DNA of 60,175 nt, from assembly GCF_013391475.1 (NCBI RefSeq), contig NZ_JACBAZ010000010.1, positions 1 to 60,175 of the forward strand, in the 5' to 3' direction. This document shows, piece after piece, positions 11,130-20,122 of this stretch. This DNA is from Oceaniferula marina (GTDB taxonomy: Bacteria > Verrucomicrobiota > Verrucomicrobiia > Verrucomicrobiales > Akkermansiaceae). Each line of letters opens with the position of its first letter. The stretch's first letter is position 1. The notes beneath the pieces were generated by a model. It worked only from the letters and a program-made list of their open reading frames with translations, did no database searches and had not been told where the DNA came from. A program made the translations under genes and the position numbers.

Positions 11130-11702
11130 TTACACACGGCGAGCCTTCTTCGGGCGGCAACCGTTGTGCGGGATAGGAGTAACGTCCTTGATCGCGGAGA
11201 TCTGGATACCAAGTCCCTGCACGGCACGCACAGCGGACTCACGACCGGACCCCGGTCCCTTGACGCGGACTTCCGCTTCTTTCAATCCATGACTCATGGC
11301 CTGACGGCATGCATCCTGGGAAACGACCTGCGCAGCATAGGCTGTGCTCTTACGAGATCCCTTGAAGCCCATTTTACCAGCGCTGGACCAGCCGATGGCA
11401 TTACCATTGACATCAGTCACGCTGACCAAGGTGTTATTGAAGGTGGCGGTGACATGCACCACACCTGTGTGGACGTTCTTGCTCTTCTTGGCTTTGTGAA
11501 TCCGAACACTCTCTTCGTCTTCACCCATGAGTTCGGCGAAAATATCGCGCTTTTTCTCGGGGGCCTTGGGAGCTTCTTCTTCAGCTGTTTCCGTTGCCTC
11601 GGCAGTTTCTGGAGCTTCAGCGGCAGGAGTTTCGGCAGCTGGAGTTTCAACCGGAGTCTCAACTTCTTCAGCAGCCACGTCTTTGATTTCTTCTTCAGAC
11701 AT
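11130..11702 (-). CDS. rpsK: 30S ribosomal protein S11 with a long acidic N-terminal extension
   Basis: The C-terminal ~125 residues are ordinary S11 ([20 protein letters not shown] through [10 protein letters not shown]), which shapes the platform and the E-site side of the 30S subunit. Ahead of it are ~65 extra residues rich in Glu, Ala, Pro and Thr. The usual length is ~129, here 190. An internal Met at residue 59 would give a standard-size protein, but then 215 nt of the operon would be untranslated; starting at 11702 leaves only 41 nt after rpsM, typical of this operon. The extension is probably translated and disordered. Confidence 0.93.
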   Translation of the reverse strand: MSEEEIKDVAAEEVETPVETPAAETPAAEAPETAEATETAEEEAPKAPEKKRDIFAELMGEDEESVRIHKAKKSKNVHTGVVHVTATFNNTLVSVTDVNGNAIGWSSAGKMGFKGSRKSTAYAAQVVSQDACRQAMSHGLKEAEVRVKGPGSGRESAVRAVQGLGIQISAIKDVTPIPHNGCRPKKARRV

Positions 11703-11743
11703 AATGAAAAATAATTAGGTTAATGATTCTGCGGTTTAGCAAA

Positions 11744-12112
11744 TTACTTCTTCGCTCCGACAGTGCGCTTCTTACCCTTGCGGGTCCGGGCGTTGGTGCT
11801 GGTGCGTTGACCGCGAACCGGCAGACCGACACGGTGACGGATGCCACGGTAACAGTTAATAGCAGAGAGGCGTTTCATTGCCGCCTGCTTTTCACGACGA
11901 AGATCACCTTCGATGAGAATACCTTCAGAGGTAATCACCTGGGCAATTTTCACAAGTTGCTCTTCAGAGAGCTGACCGGTGCGGATGTCAGGATCCACTC
12001 CTGCCTGCTCGAGGATGCGCTTGGAGGTCTGACGACCAACGCCATAAATGTAGGGAAGAGAAGCTTCAATGCGCTTCTCATTTGGAATTTCGATACCGAA
12101 TATACGTGCCAT
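11744..12112 (-). CDS. rpsM: 30S ribosomal protein S13
   Basis: A 122-residue S13, a head protein of the 30S subunit contacting the P-site tRNA and bridging to 50S. It begins MARIFGIEIPNEKRIEASLPYI and carries the helix-turn segment YGVGRQTSK, GIRHRVGLPVRGQRT and the basic tail NARTRKGKKRTVGAKK. First gene of a three-gene ribosomal operon (S13, S11, S4), apparently detached from rpmJ and rpoA. A candidate promoter lies ~110 nt upstream. Confidence 0.97.
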   Translation of the reverse strand: MARIFGIEIPNEKRIEASLPYIYGVGRQTSKRILEQAGVDPDIRTGQLSEEQLVKIAQVITSEGILIEGDLRREKQAAMKRLSAINCYRGIRHRVGLPVRGQRTSTNARTRKGKKRTVGAKK

Positions 12113-12222
12113 ATCCTAATTGGTTGGATTGTTTTACTGGTTGGTTGGCGCGCTCATACCGGAAGATTTCCTCATGTATGATAGGCCCATCCGGGCATTC
12201 CTGCGCGCCGCGCGGGAGGGGG

Positions 12223-12250
12223 TAGTTAGCAGAATTCCAGCGACTGGCAA
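12223..12250 (-). promoter_or_regulatory. Candidate promoter of the rpsM operon
   Basis: The minus strand reads TTGCCA (12245-12250), a 16-nt spacer, then TAACTA (12223-12228). AATTCTGCT occurs twice around it. The spacing and position fit, but both boxes are imperfect. Confidence 0.4.
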
Positions 12251-12361
12251 GCAGAATTGAACGTTTCCACCCGAATTCTGTCTTTTTTTTTTACTCTCGG
12301 CCCGAACAAGTCAAACATTCCTGATTGTCGGGATAAGTGAAGTGGCCGCCTTAGCAGAGCA

Positions 12362-13657
12362 TCACAGCACTGCTTTTTCGCTGGCGAGAATATCATCGAG
12401 GCTTTGGCGGGGACGAACCACCTTGGCATCCGATCCATCGACGAGGATTTCCACCGGCAGCCCCCGTGAGTTATAATTCGACGCCATCACAAACCCGTAG
12501 GCTCCGGCACTCATCAAGGCAATCGCCTCACCCGGCGAGAAGTCCGGCAAATCGGCATTCTGGCAGAAGAAGTCACCTGTTTCACAAATCGGGCCAACCA
12601 CATCCACTTGGGTCATCGCGGCATCGCGCGGCTCGTTCAAGGGGACAATATCATGATGCCCTTGGTAGAGGGCCGGGCGGATCAAGTCGTTCATACCAGC
12701 ATCCACGATCCGGAAGGTCTTGGCGCTTCCCTTTTTCTCGTAGAGACAGCGGGTCAGCATCACGCCGGCATTACCCACGATATAACGGCCAGGTTCGACC
12801 AGAATCTTCAACCCGGTCTTTTCAAGGGTCGGCAGCACACCAGCGACGTATTGCTCAATGGTCAAGGGTTTGTGTTCCTCCTCCTGGGCAGCCCACCACT
12901 CGGGTTTGCCAGATTCGAGGGCTGGATCATAAACGATTCCGACACCGCCACCGATCGAGAAAAATTCAATGCCATAGGCGCTCTTCAGAGAAAGTGCCAG
13001 AGGAGTCACCTTCTCAACAGCCTCAACAAATGGCTGCAAGGAAGTCAACTGGGAGCCAATATGCATCTGCAATCCTTTCAGGGTCACATGAGGCAAGGAT
13101 GCAGCACGATCATAGGCCGCTTCAATACCAACAAAATCCACCCCGAACTTATTCTCAGACTTGCCGGTGGAAATATACTTATGGGTTTTGGCATCTACAT
13201 TCGGATTCACCCGGAAGGCGACCGGGGCCTTCACCCCCATCTCTCCAGCCACCTGATTAATAAATGCCACTTCTTCCTCACTCTCAGCATTAAAGCAATA
13301 GATCCCCTGCTGCAACGCATATTCAATTTCCTCACGGGTCTTGCCCACACCAGCAAAAGTGCACTTCCCGGCATCCCCCCCCGCTTCGATCACCCGGCGC
13401 AATTCTCCACCCGAGACGATATCAAACCCGCTCCCCTCCTCCACCAATAGTTTCAGCACGGAAAGGTTCGAATTGGCTTTGACGGCATACTCAATGCCGT
13501 GGTTCACGCCCGCCATCGCCTGATCGAGGCGGCGGTAGTGATCCCGGATTGTATTCGCGCTATAAACATAAGCTGGCGTTCCATGAACATCGGCGACTTG
13601 ATTCAAATCGACCTCCTCGCAATGCAGTGAACCATTCTGGTAATGAAATGAGTGCAT
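12362..13657 (-). CDS. lysA: Diaminopimelate decarboxylase
   Basis: A 431-residue PLP enzyme converting meso-diaminopimelate to L-lysine, the last step of lysine synthesis. It has a fold-type III barrel with the PLP lysine in EYAVKANSN (about Lys60), glycine-rich GGGVG and EPGRYIVGNAG phosphate-binding segments, and the C-terminal active-site Cys in GPICETGDFF. The chosen start is MHSFHYQNGSLHCEEVDLNQ at 13657, which fits the family N-terminus; the frame is open 12 codons further. It is monocistronic, 81 nt from the next gene and on the same strand. No lysine riboswitch is seen upstream. Confidence 0.95.
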   Translation of the reverse strand: MHSFHYQNGSLHCEEVDLNQVADVHGTPAYVYSANTIRDHYRRLDQAMAGVNHGIEYAVKANSNLSVLKLLVEEGSGFDIVSGGELRRVIEAGGDAGKCTFAGVGKTREEIEYALQQGIYCFNAESEEEVAFINQVAGEMGVKAPVAFRVNPNVDAKTHKYISTGKSENKFGVDFVGIEAAYDRAASLPHVTLKGLQMHIGSQLTSLQPFVEAVEKVTPLALSLKSAYGIEFFSIGGGVGIVYDPALESGKPEWWAAQEEEHKPLTIEQYVAGVLPTLEKTGLKILVEPGRYIVGNAGVMLTRCLYEKKGSAKTFRIVDAGMNDLIRPALYQGHHDIVPLNEPRDAAMTQVDVVGPICETGDFFCQNADLPDFSPGEAIALMSAGAYGFVMASNYNSRGLPVEILVDGSDAKVVRPRQSLDDILASEKAVL

Positions 13658-13737
13658 GCCGCACCCTATGGCCCATTCCCCTCGAAATTGCAAGCCTCAC
13701 AGCCGGGGATTTCCCTGTAGCCATGTCATGCACATTC

Positions 13738-14904
13738 TCAGATACTCTCGTCCCCACAGAGGTATGCCACCATGTCGAGACTCTTTGGCCCGGGCAACGG
13801 ACTCAACTCCATCTGGTTCATGACATAGGCAAACGACAGACCCGATTCCGGATCGGCATAGGCATGACTCCCCCCCGCACCGGGGTGACCAAAGCCCTGA
13901 GGGGAACGTCCGTAATGCATCCGTTCCTTACTCCCCTCCTCATTCATAGGGTCCATCTGAAAACCACAGGAAAAAGCCGTTCTCGTCTGCAGTATGCGGT
14001 CAAAACCACAGGCCTGCATCCCTCGGATCCAGCCTAATACCTGAGGAGAGAAAAAAGAAATCGCCCCGCATGCCGCCTGATAAAATTGCGCAACCGCTGC
14101 GGCCGTTCCAATGCCGCCCATCGCGGGTAGCGCGGCCTGCCTCGCCCGCATTTCATTCATCTCACGAACGGAATTCAGCCCACGCGGAGAAAAAAACGAC
14201 CGGCTCACCAGCGACTGCTTCCGATGCAGTTCACGGTAAAAACCACTCTCCAAATCCCCCTTGTCCATTTTGCCAGGGTAGAGAACCGCAACCCTGCCAA
14301 ACTCACTGAGCGGCAAGCCAATCCAAGCATCGAGCCCCAGTGGGTCGGCAATCTCAGTCCGCCAGACTTCACCCAAGGAGCATCCGGACATCCGACGCAC
14401 CATTTCTTCAAGCAAAAAACCAAAGGTTCTCGGATGGTAGCCATGCCCACCTTCTTCAAGACTCCAGTTCGGAGTCTGCTTTTCAATCGATGCAATCACC
14501 GCTTCATGATCCCACACCTCAGCCACCACATCCAATGCCGCCACCCCGAGTTGATGCGACATCATCTGTGCGATCGTCCCCTGAGGAACGGGAAACTCCG
14601 GCCAAATACTACCCACCTCATCCTCGGGCTCCACCCCCAACTCATCCATCAGCATCAACATCGTAGCTGAAGCCAAGCCCTTGGTCATCGAATAAAAAGG
14701 CACCAGCGTCTCTTTTGTCCACGGCCTTTCCTGCTGCCGTTCACACCATCCGTCAGCCATCGAAACCAGTTCCTGCCCCTTCTGCCAGACACTGACCGAG
14801 GCCCCTAGTTCACCGCGTTCTCTGAAATTTCTCTCAAATCGCTCTTTTAATCCTTCCTTCGTCCACATACAAGATGCACGCACCCATAACCAGAAAGCAC
14901 TCAT
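13738..14904 (-). CDS. Serine hydrolase, beta-lactamase/class C esterase family
   Basis: A ~388-residue member of the beta-lactamase-like fold (Pfam Beta-lactamase; also EstB-type esterases and D-aminopeptidases). The catalytic SxxK is visible as SMTKG at about residues 72-76, and the conserved C-terminal GxGHPGAGGSHAYADP segment replaces the KTG-type motif. A Tyr-x-x motif probably lies in GYHPRT. There is no signal peptide, suggesting a cytoplasmic esterase rather than a resistance enzyme. The ATG at 14904 is preferred; a TTG lies 4 codons upstream. It faces trmB head to head, with start regions nearly overlapping. The true substrate cannot be told. Confidence 0.85.
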   Translation of the reverse strand: MSAFWLWVRASCMWTKEGLKERFERNFRERGELGASVSVWQKGQELVSMADGWCERQQERPWTKETLVPFYSMTKGLASATMLMLMDELGVEPEDEVGSIWPEFPVPQGTIAQMMSHQLGVAALDVVAEVWDHEAVIASIEKQTPNWSLEEGGHGYHPRTFGFLLEEMVRRMSGCSLGEVWRTEIADPLGLDAWIGLPLSEFGRVAVLYPGKMDKGDLESGFYRELHRKQSLVSRSFFSPRGLNSVREMNEMRARQAALPAMGGIGTAAAVAQFYQAACGAISFFSPQVLGWIRGMQACGFDRILQTRTAFSCGFQMDPMNEEGSKERMHYGRSPQGFGHPGAGGSHAYADPESGLSFAYVMNQMELSPLPGPKSLDMVAYLCGDESI

Positions 14905-14955
14905 TTGAAAACCCAAACTTCAAACTGCGCCCGGTCACCGGAACCCAACGAGTTC

Positions 14956-15564
14956 ATGCCGGACGATTATTTCCGCCGCTATTCCCCAGCAGATATTTTT
15001 GGAAATGCGCACCCATTGGAAATCGATCTCGGCTGTGGCGATGGCAAATTCCTCTTGGAAATGGCCGAACACTACCCCGAGCGCAACTTCATCGGTGTGG
15101 AGCGTCTGCTTGGCAGGGTGCGCGGAGTCTGCCGCCAAATCGAAGAACGCAAGCTGAGCAATGCCAAAGTCCTCAGACTCGAAAGCCAGTACACACTGGA
15201 ATGGCTACTCGAACCAGGTTCAGTATCCCGCCTTCACCTGCTCTGCCCGGACCCTTGGCCAAAAGCCCGTCACCACAAACGCAGGCTGGTTCAAGAACCA
15301 TTCCTCACCGCCCTGCACCAAGCCCTGGCCTCCGATGGGGAGTTTTTATTTAAAACCGACCACCCTGATTACTACGAATGGGTGTGTGAGGAAATGGATC
15401 AATTCAATCAGAACACCACCCGCTACCTCCCGCTCGATTGGCCGGAACCACCTTCTGACCATGCCCTGTTCTACCCCAAGACCGATTTCCAACTTCATTG
15501 GGAGTCCCAAGGGAAAAAGATCCACCGCTTGCGCTACAGAGTGAACGGCAAGACTGCCAATTAG
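14956..15564 (+). CDS. trmB: tRNA (guanine-N7-)-methyltransferase
   Basis: A SAM-dependent methyltransferase making m7G46 in the tRNA variable loop. Class I motif I is EIDLGCGDGKFLLEMAE, and the family signature PDPWPKARHHKRRL is present, as is the C-terminal TDHPDYYEW. The ATG at 14956 gives 202 residues; a TTG at 14905 in frame would add 17 residues without family support and would run into the divergent hydrolase gene. It is followed by a small palindrome that may terminate it. Confidence 0.93.
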   Translation: MPDDYFRRYSPADIFGNAHPLEIDLGCGDGKFLLEMAEHYPERNFIGVERLLGRVRGVCRQIEERKLSNAKVLRLESQYTLEWLLEPGSVSRLHLLCPDPWPKARHHKRRLVQEPFLTALHQALASDGEFLFKTDHPDYYEWVCEEMDQFNQNTTRYLPLDWPEPPSDHALFYPKTDFQLHWESQGKKIHRLRYRVNGKTAN

Positions 15565-15593
15565 AGAAAACAAGGAAGTCTCCCGCTTGGCAT

Positions 15594-15623
15594 CGGCGGA
15601 GGATTGAGGCCAATCCTCCCTAG
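15594..15623 (+). repeat. Dispersed palindromic repeat (copy 1), possible trmB terminator
   Basis: GGAGGATTG (15598-15606) and CAATCCTCC (15611-15619) form a 9-bp stem with loop AGGC. A near-identical element, inverted, lies at 58983-59013. The shared core is CGGAGGATTG...GGCCAATCCTCCCTA, so this is more than a private terminator. Confidence 0.6.
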
Positions 15624-15632
15624 CTATCATGC

Positions 15633-15666
15633 GAAAAACGGCGCAGAGACTAAACCCTGCGCCGTT
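15633..15666 (-). terminator. Terminator of the prepilin-like gene
   Basis: AACGGCGCAG (15637-15646) pairs perfectly with CTGCGCCGTT (15657-15666), followed on the minus strand by TTTTTCGC. It lies 26 nt after the stop of the gene at 15693. Confidence 0.9.
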
Positions 15667-15692
15667 GAAAATTGCTTACTGACTTGGTCCGA

Positions 15693-16325
15693 TTACTTGA
15701 GGAAATTCGAAGGAATCAACTTCAAGACCTTCGGGCTGGCCCCCTTCGCCGGAACCCCCTGCTCGGGACCGTCAGGACCTGTGCTGAAGATCAACACCTT
15801 CTTACCCCGCACATATTCATCACCCGTTTTGAAGGGATGCTCGATTTCACCATCGAGATCATAGTCCAAGGAAAAATAATAGCGCTCTCCCCAGGCATCA
15901 AATAATTGGGCAACACCGTTGGTTTTATCGATATTCATACCGTCCCGGTAATTATCCTCATTGGAACCTTTCGGCTCACCCAAATTGAAAAACTCCATTT
16001 GCTTTGGGTTCAAATCTTCGTCCAAGCCTGCCAGAACCGCCATAAATTCATCGTTGGTCACCTTGTCGTTATCCCCACCTTCGATTTCCATGTCACCGTT
16101 CGGAGCATCCGCTCCTGCGTATGGCAGGTAAGAATATTCATTCTCAAAACGGTCCACCGCCATTTCGAGCGATGTGCATACATTGGTAGCCGTCACCACC
16201 TTGGCTTTTACCAGAGCTTTGACAATCTGGGGAGCGGCCAACACCGCGAGGGCTGCAATAATGGCAATCACCACCAAGAGTTCGACAAGAGTGAAGCCTT
16301 TGACTTGTTTTCCGGTTCTTTTCAT
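15693..16325 (-). CDS. Type II secretion/pseudopilin-like protein (GspG-type)
   Basis: A 210-residue protein with a classic prepilin leader: basic MKRTGKQVKG, then FTLVELLVVIAIIAALAVLA, with cleavage expected before Phe11 and N-methylation of it; Glu at +5 is present. The C-terminal region (VAQLFDAWGERYYFSLDYD, then FSTGPDGPEQG) matches GspG-like pseudopilins, where acidic loops bind calcium. No secretion or pilus genes are adjacent, so it is an orphan. It is divergent from rnr and has its own terminator. Verrucomicrobia carry many orphan prepilin-like proteins, so pilus, secretion or surface roles are all open. Confidence 0.88.
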   Translation of the reverse strand: MKRTGKQVKGFTLVELLVVIAIIAALAVLAAPQIVKALVKAKVVTATNVCTSLEMAVDRFENEYSYLPYAGADAPNGDMEIEGGDNDKVTNDEFMAVLAGLDEDLNPKQMEFFNLGEPKGSNEDNYRDGMNIDKTNGVAQLFDAWGERYYFSLDYDLDGEIEHPFKTGDEYVRGKKVLIFSTGPDGPEQGVPAKGASPKVLKLIPSNFLK

Positions 16326-16562
16326 CGTGTATAATTAAGATAATATTTAGCAGGTCGTAAGAGCCATTCAGCAAACTTACTCATCCTGCGGTTCACTTAG
16401 ACAGAATTTGATAATCTGTGCAACTATAGATTCAAGTAAGACATTACAATGGACATACATACTTAACCCTGATCATCAGCATATCAAGTGAAACAGTTCG
16501 TAAGACCAAAATAATACCGAAATAATCTGTCAATCTCCACCAATTCACAACAGCATGTCCTT

Positions 16563-18824
16563 ATGAAAGACTTAAAAAAGCGTATTCTCACGCTGATGAG
16601 TTCCTCCGATTTCAAGCCCTTGAACAAATCCGAGTTTGCCAGAACACTTGGAATTTCTTCAAACCACCGGGCTGCCCTGCGAGCCGAGCTGATTAAACTC
16701 GAAAACAAAGGTGATATCGTGCGGGGAAAAAAGGGACGGTTTAGCCTGAGGGCCAAATCGAAGAAAGGATCATCTGGCACCGGCTCTCTTCTGGTGGGGA
16801 CCCTTCGCTTCCAACAGAGCGGACATGCCTGGTTCTACCCTGATGCCAACGATGCCACCAATGAGGCGGCCGGCATGGACTTGCAGAAATACTCCCGTGT
16901 TTTTATCCCCTCGACCAAAACATCCACTGCCATGAATGGCGATCAGGTTACCGTGCGCATCGATCGCATTGGTCCGCCGGATTGGACCAAACATCGGAAA
17001 AACCGCCAAGCCGGAGGAAAAAAACCGGATGACGAAGCCGCCGGGTACGTCACCAAGGTGATCAAACGTGGTATGGCCCGCATCGTCGGCACCTACTTCC
17101 ACCACGGCAAATTCTCCCATGTCCAACCCAACGATGTAAAAATCCCCGATGTCAACATCGACCGTCAGGCCCAACTTCCGGATCCCAAACCGAAACCTGG
17201 CCAGATCGTCGCCGTAGAACTCACTCGCTGGGACAATCCGAACTCCACCCCCATGGGGCGGGTCACGGAGGTCCTTGGCTGGCCCGACACCCCGGGAATC
17301 GACATGCTCGCCATCGTTCACAAACTCGGACTGCGCTCCGAGTTCCCCGACGATGTTCTGGCCCAGGCCAAAGGGTTTGGTGATCGGGTGAGCGAAAAAG
17401 ACATCCGTGGACGGGACGACTGGCGTGAGCTTCCGGTCATCACCATTGACCCTCACGATGCCAAGGACTTCGACGATGCCATCAGCGTGCAGCAACTCAA
17501 AAGCGGCGACTGGCAACTCGCCGTACACATCGCCGATGTGTCTCACTACGTCAAACCGGGGACCCCGCTCGATAAAGAAGCCCGGGCCCGCGGCAACTCC
17601 ACCTACATGGCCGACCGAGTCCTGCCCATGATCCCGCGCGAGCTTTCCAACCACCTCTGCTCATTGATGCCTGATGTCGACCGCCTCACCCAGTGCTGCC
17701 TAATGCGCGTGGCTCAGGACGGAAAAATCAAATCCGCCAAATTTACCCGGGCCGTCATCAACTCTGGTCGGAGGTTCACCTACGAAGAAGCCCAGGACAT
17801 CCTGATGGAGTCGGACAAAGTTCTCGCCCAACGCTTCCCCGACGAAGAAAAAGAGATTGTGCACATGATGCGGCAAGCCTGGAAACTGGCCTCCATCCTG
17901 CGCAAGCGCCGCTTCGATCAGGGAGCGCTCGATCTCGACATGCCCGAAGTTCGGGTCACCCTCGATGACACAGGAAAGCCGACGGGTATTGAACGTAGTG
18001 ACTACAACGAATCCCACCAACTGATCGAAGAGTTCATGCTGGTCGCCAATGAAGCCGCCGCAAAACTACTCAAAAACCGATCGCAAACCACGATCTACCG
18101 GGTCCACGAAGACCCCGACCCCGACAGGCTCAATGAGTATGCCGAACTCGCCCGCCTGCATGGCTACCAACCAGGCGACCTCACGAACAAAAAACACATT
18201 CAGGAACTACTCGACAAAGCCAAGGGCACAATCGAGGAGCCTGCGATCAAAATCGGCTTGCTGAAATCCCTCAAACGGGCGGCCTACCACCATGACCCGC
18301 TCGGCCACTACGGACTGTCCAAAGCGGACTACTGCCACTTCACCTCCCCGATCCGCCGCTATGCCGACCTCATTGTGCACCGGGCCCTGCAACGTCACCT
18401 CGGCAACCCGCCGGAAACCATCGACAAAACACCGCCCCCGGGAGAAGCCGCCCAAATCGCTGTGCATATATCCGATACCGAACGCAACAGTGCGGAAGCA
18501 GAAAATGAATCACGCCGACTCAAAATGCTACAGTATCTGCACATTTGTTCCCGTGAGGAAAACCCACCGACCTTTACAGCGGTGGTCACCGAAGTCCGCC
18601 ATTTCGGTCTCTTTATCGAGGCCACCGACATCATGACCAAGGGCATGATCAAAACCGAAGATTTCCCCGATGCCGACCGCTCGGAGTGGCTCTACGATCC
18701 CACCCTGCTGAAATACTCCGGACCCCGCGGCCAGGAACTGGGCATCGGTCAACAACACCAAGTGCAAGTCGCCCACGTCGATATGGAACTCCAGCGGGTT
18801 GACTTTAGGATTGTTGACAGTTAA
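16563..18824 (+). CDS. rnr: Ribonuclease R
   Basis: A 753-residue 3'-5' exoribonuclease of the RNB family that degrades structured RNA and takes part in rRNA quality control. An N-terminal winged-helix-like region (about 1-60), cold-shock domains (about 70-260), the RNB catalytic core with DPHDAKDFDDA at about 296-306 (the metal-binding aspartates) and a C-terminal S1 domain (about 660-748) are present. The lysine-rich tail of E. coli RNase R is absent. The start is ATG; no Shine-Dalgarno is seen. A TPR protein follows 21 nt after the stop, probably co-transcribed. Confidence 0.96.
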   Translation: MKDLKKRILTLMSSSDFKPLNKSEFARTLGISSNHRAALRAELIKLENKGDIVRGKKGRFSLRAKSKKGSSGTGSLLVGTLRFQQSGHAWFYPDANDATNEAAGMDLQKYSRVFIPSTKTSTAMNGDQVTVRIDRIGPPDWTKHRKNRQAGGKKPDDEAAGYVTKVIKRGMARIVGTYFHHGKFSHVQPNDVKIPDVNIDRQAQLPDPKPKPGQIVAVELTRWDNPNSTPMGRVTEVLGWPDTPGIDMLAIVHKLGLRSEFPDDVLAQAKGFGDRVSEKDIRGRDDWRELPVITIDPHDAKDFDDAISVQQLKSGDWQLAVHIADVSHYVKPGTPLDKEARARGNSTYMADRVLPMIPRELSNHLCSLMPDVDRLTQCCLMRVAQDGKIKSAKFTRAVINSGRRFTYEEAQDILMESDKVLAQRFPDEEKEIVHMMRQAWKLASILRKRRFDQGALDLDMPEVRVTLDDTGKPTGIERSDYNESHQLIEEFMLVANEAAAKLLKNRSQTTIYRVHEDPDPDRLNEYAELARLHGYQPGDLTNKKHIQELLDKAKGTIEEPAIKIGLLKSLKRAAYHHDPLGHYGLSKADYCHFTSPIRRYADLIVHRALQRHLGNPPETIDKTPPPGEAAQIAVHISDTERNSAEAENESRRLKMLQYLHICSREENPPTFTAVVTEVRHFGLFIEATDIMTKGMIKTEDFPDADRSEWLYDPTLLKYSGPRGQELGIGQQHQVQVAHVDMELQRVDFRIVDS

Positions 18825-18845
18825 TCATCTGTCTCAAACACTGCC

Positions 18846-20084
18846 ATGCCCAAGAACACAGACCCATCCGCCAGCGAGCGTGAAAAAAATAAATTTCACA
18901 AACTTCTCCAAGAAACGCTCGATTCCAAAGAGTTCGCTTCTGAAGAAGAACTCAATGCTTATCTCGAAGAACATTTCACAGGACGTCAGATCTCTGAAAT
19001 CTTAGACGAGCAGGAACCAGACAACTCACCCCGAGGCAAGGCTGAAGCCAAACTCGACCTCATTGACCCATACAATGCTGAGGCAAGCAACCGTCGCCAT
19101 GCCATCGCAGCAACCAAGCTCGATCCAACCTGTATTGAGGCATGGGTTAGTCTGGCCGATACCTATCAATCGGAAATCAAGGCCGAAGCGGCCTACCGAA
19201 AAGCCATCGAGCTGGGGGAACTAGAATTTGAGAGCTTCATCAAAGAGAGCCTGAGCATCTCTGATAAAAATGACCCCGAGGAAAAAAGTTGGCTCTGGGG
19301 CCATCATGCGGCACGCCCATTTCTTATGGCACTTCAGGGACTCGCCGATATCTACGAATCTCAAGATTTCTACGATGAAGCAATCGACATGTATGAACAT
19401 ATACTCCGCCTGAACGGAAACGATAACCAAGGGGTTCGATATATCCTTCTGCCGATGTATTTCATCCATGAGACGGAAGAAAAAATCGAGAGCCTGTTAT
19501 CAAGCTACCCGAATGAATGTTCGCCTCAATGGTTGTTTAGCAAAGCACTCTACACCTTCCAGAAAACATACACCGAACAAACCGAAGGTGGAAGCTGGCA
19601 ATTCGAAGAACCCGAAGACCTCGAAAACGTCAACGACATGATTCTACTGCCACAACTTCCAAAAGCATTTCATGAAGCCAATGCGCTGCTCAAGCAGGCA
19701 ATGGAGTCCAATGGCATGGTCCCGCTCTTCCTTTGTGACATGCGCTGTTCTTATTTTTCGTCCGCTGACTCCTGTCAAGTAGGCGGCGCTGATGAAGCCT
19801 TCATGGTGGCTCAAACCACCGGGATATTGTGGGCTCTCGACCCTCTAGCCAACCTATGGCTTCAGGAAAGCTGCTTTGGTCCCCTTCACAGAGAGCTTTT
19901 AGCCAAAGACCTCCAAGAGCATTACCATCATGTGGCTGAACTCGATAAAATGCTCGACCAAGTGGAAATTGCAAAAATCGCAAACCAAGAGCTGGCGAGC
20001 TCAACGACAACCACAGATCAAATCCGTAAAATAGTCCTCAGTACCATCGCACCTGACGATGACAAGATCATGAGTATCTTTTAG
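18846..20084 (+). CDS. Tetratricopeptide-repeat protein
   Basis: A 412-residue, acidic, soluble protein. TPR-like helices are clear at about 75-130 (ASNRRHAIAATKLDPTCIEA, SLADTYQSEIKAEAAYRKAI) and 160-210 (LADIYESQDFYDEAIDMYEH). The arrangement recalls ST7-like TPR proteins. The first ~55 residues are a charged helix. There is no signal peptide. It lies directly behind rnr. TPRs mediate protein contacts; no specific partner can be deduced. Confidence 0.75.
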   Translation: MPKNTDPSASEREKNKFHKLLQETLDSKEFASEEELNAYLEEHFTGRQISEILDEQEPDNSPRGKAEAKLDLIDPYNAEASNRRHAIAATKLDPTCIEAWVSLADTYQSEIKAEAAYRKAIELGELEFESFIKESLSISDKNDPEEKSWLWGHHAARPFLMALQGLADIYESQDFYDEAIDMYEHILRLNGNDNQGVRYILLPMYFIHETEEKIESLLSSYPNECSPQWLFSKALYTFQKTYTEQTEGGSWQFEEPEDLENVNDMILLPQLPKAFHEANALLKQAMESNGMVPLFLCDMRCSYFSSADSCQVGGADEAFMVAQTTGILWALDPLANLWLQESCFGPLHRELLAKDLQEHYHHVAELDKMLDQVEIAKIANQELASSTTTTDQIRKIVLSTIAPDDDKIMSIF

Positions 20085-20122
20085 GTGAAGCCATGCGCCC
20101 TCTATTCGGGGGTTCACGTCAC

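Noticed and set aside
11121-11714. 197-residue plus-strand frame across rpsK
   Set aside because: Mirror of the S11 coding strand; low complexity at its end comes from the Glu/Ala codons of the extension.
10477-12112. Unusual absence of rpoA read as a gene break or assembly gap
   Set aside because: The rpsD terminator is clean and continuous with the next gene, so the operon is simply short here; I see no sign of a broken gene.
12608-13450. 280-residue plus-strand frame across lysA
   Set aside because: Antisense to a well-supported enzyme; sequence has no recognisable domain.
12113-13737. Lysine or thiamine riboswitch near lysA or thiE
   Set aside because: No conserved core of either class is visible upstream of the two genes.
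16770-17654. 294-residue minus-strand frame across rnr
   Set aside because: Glycine/Val/Asp-rich peptide that arises from the reverse reading of RNase R codons.
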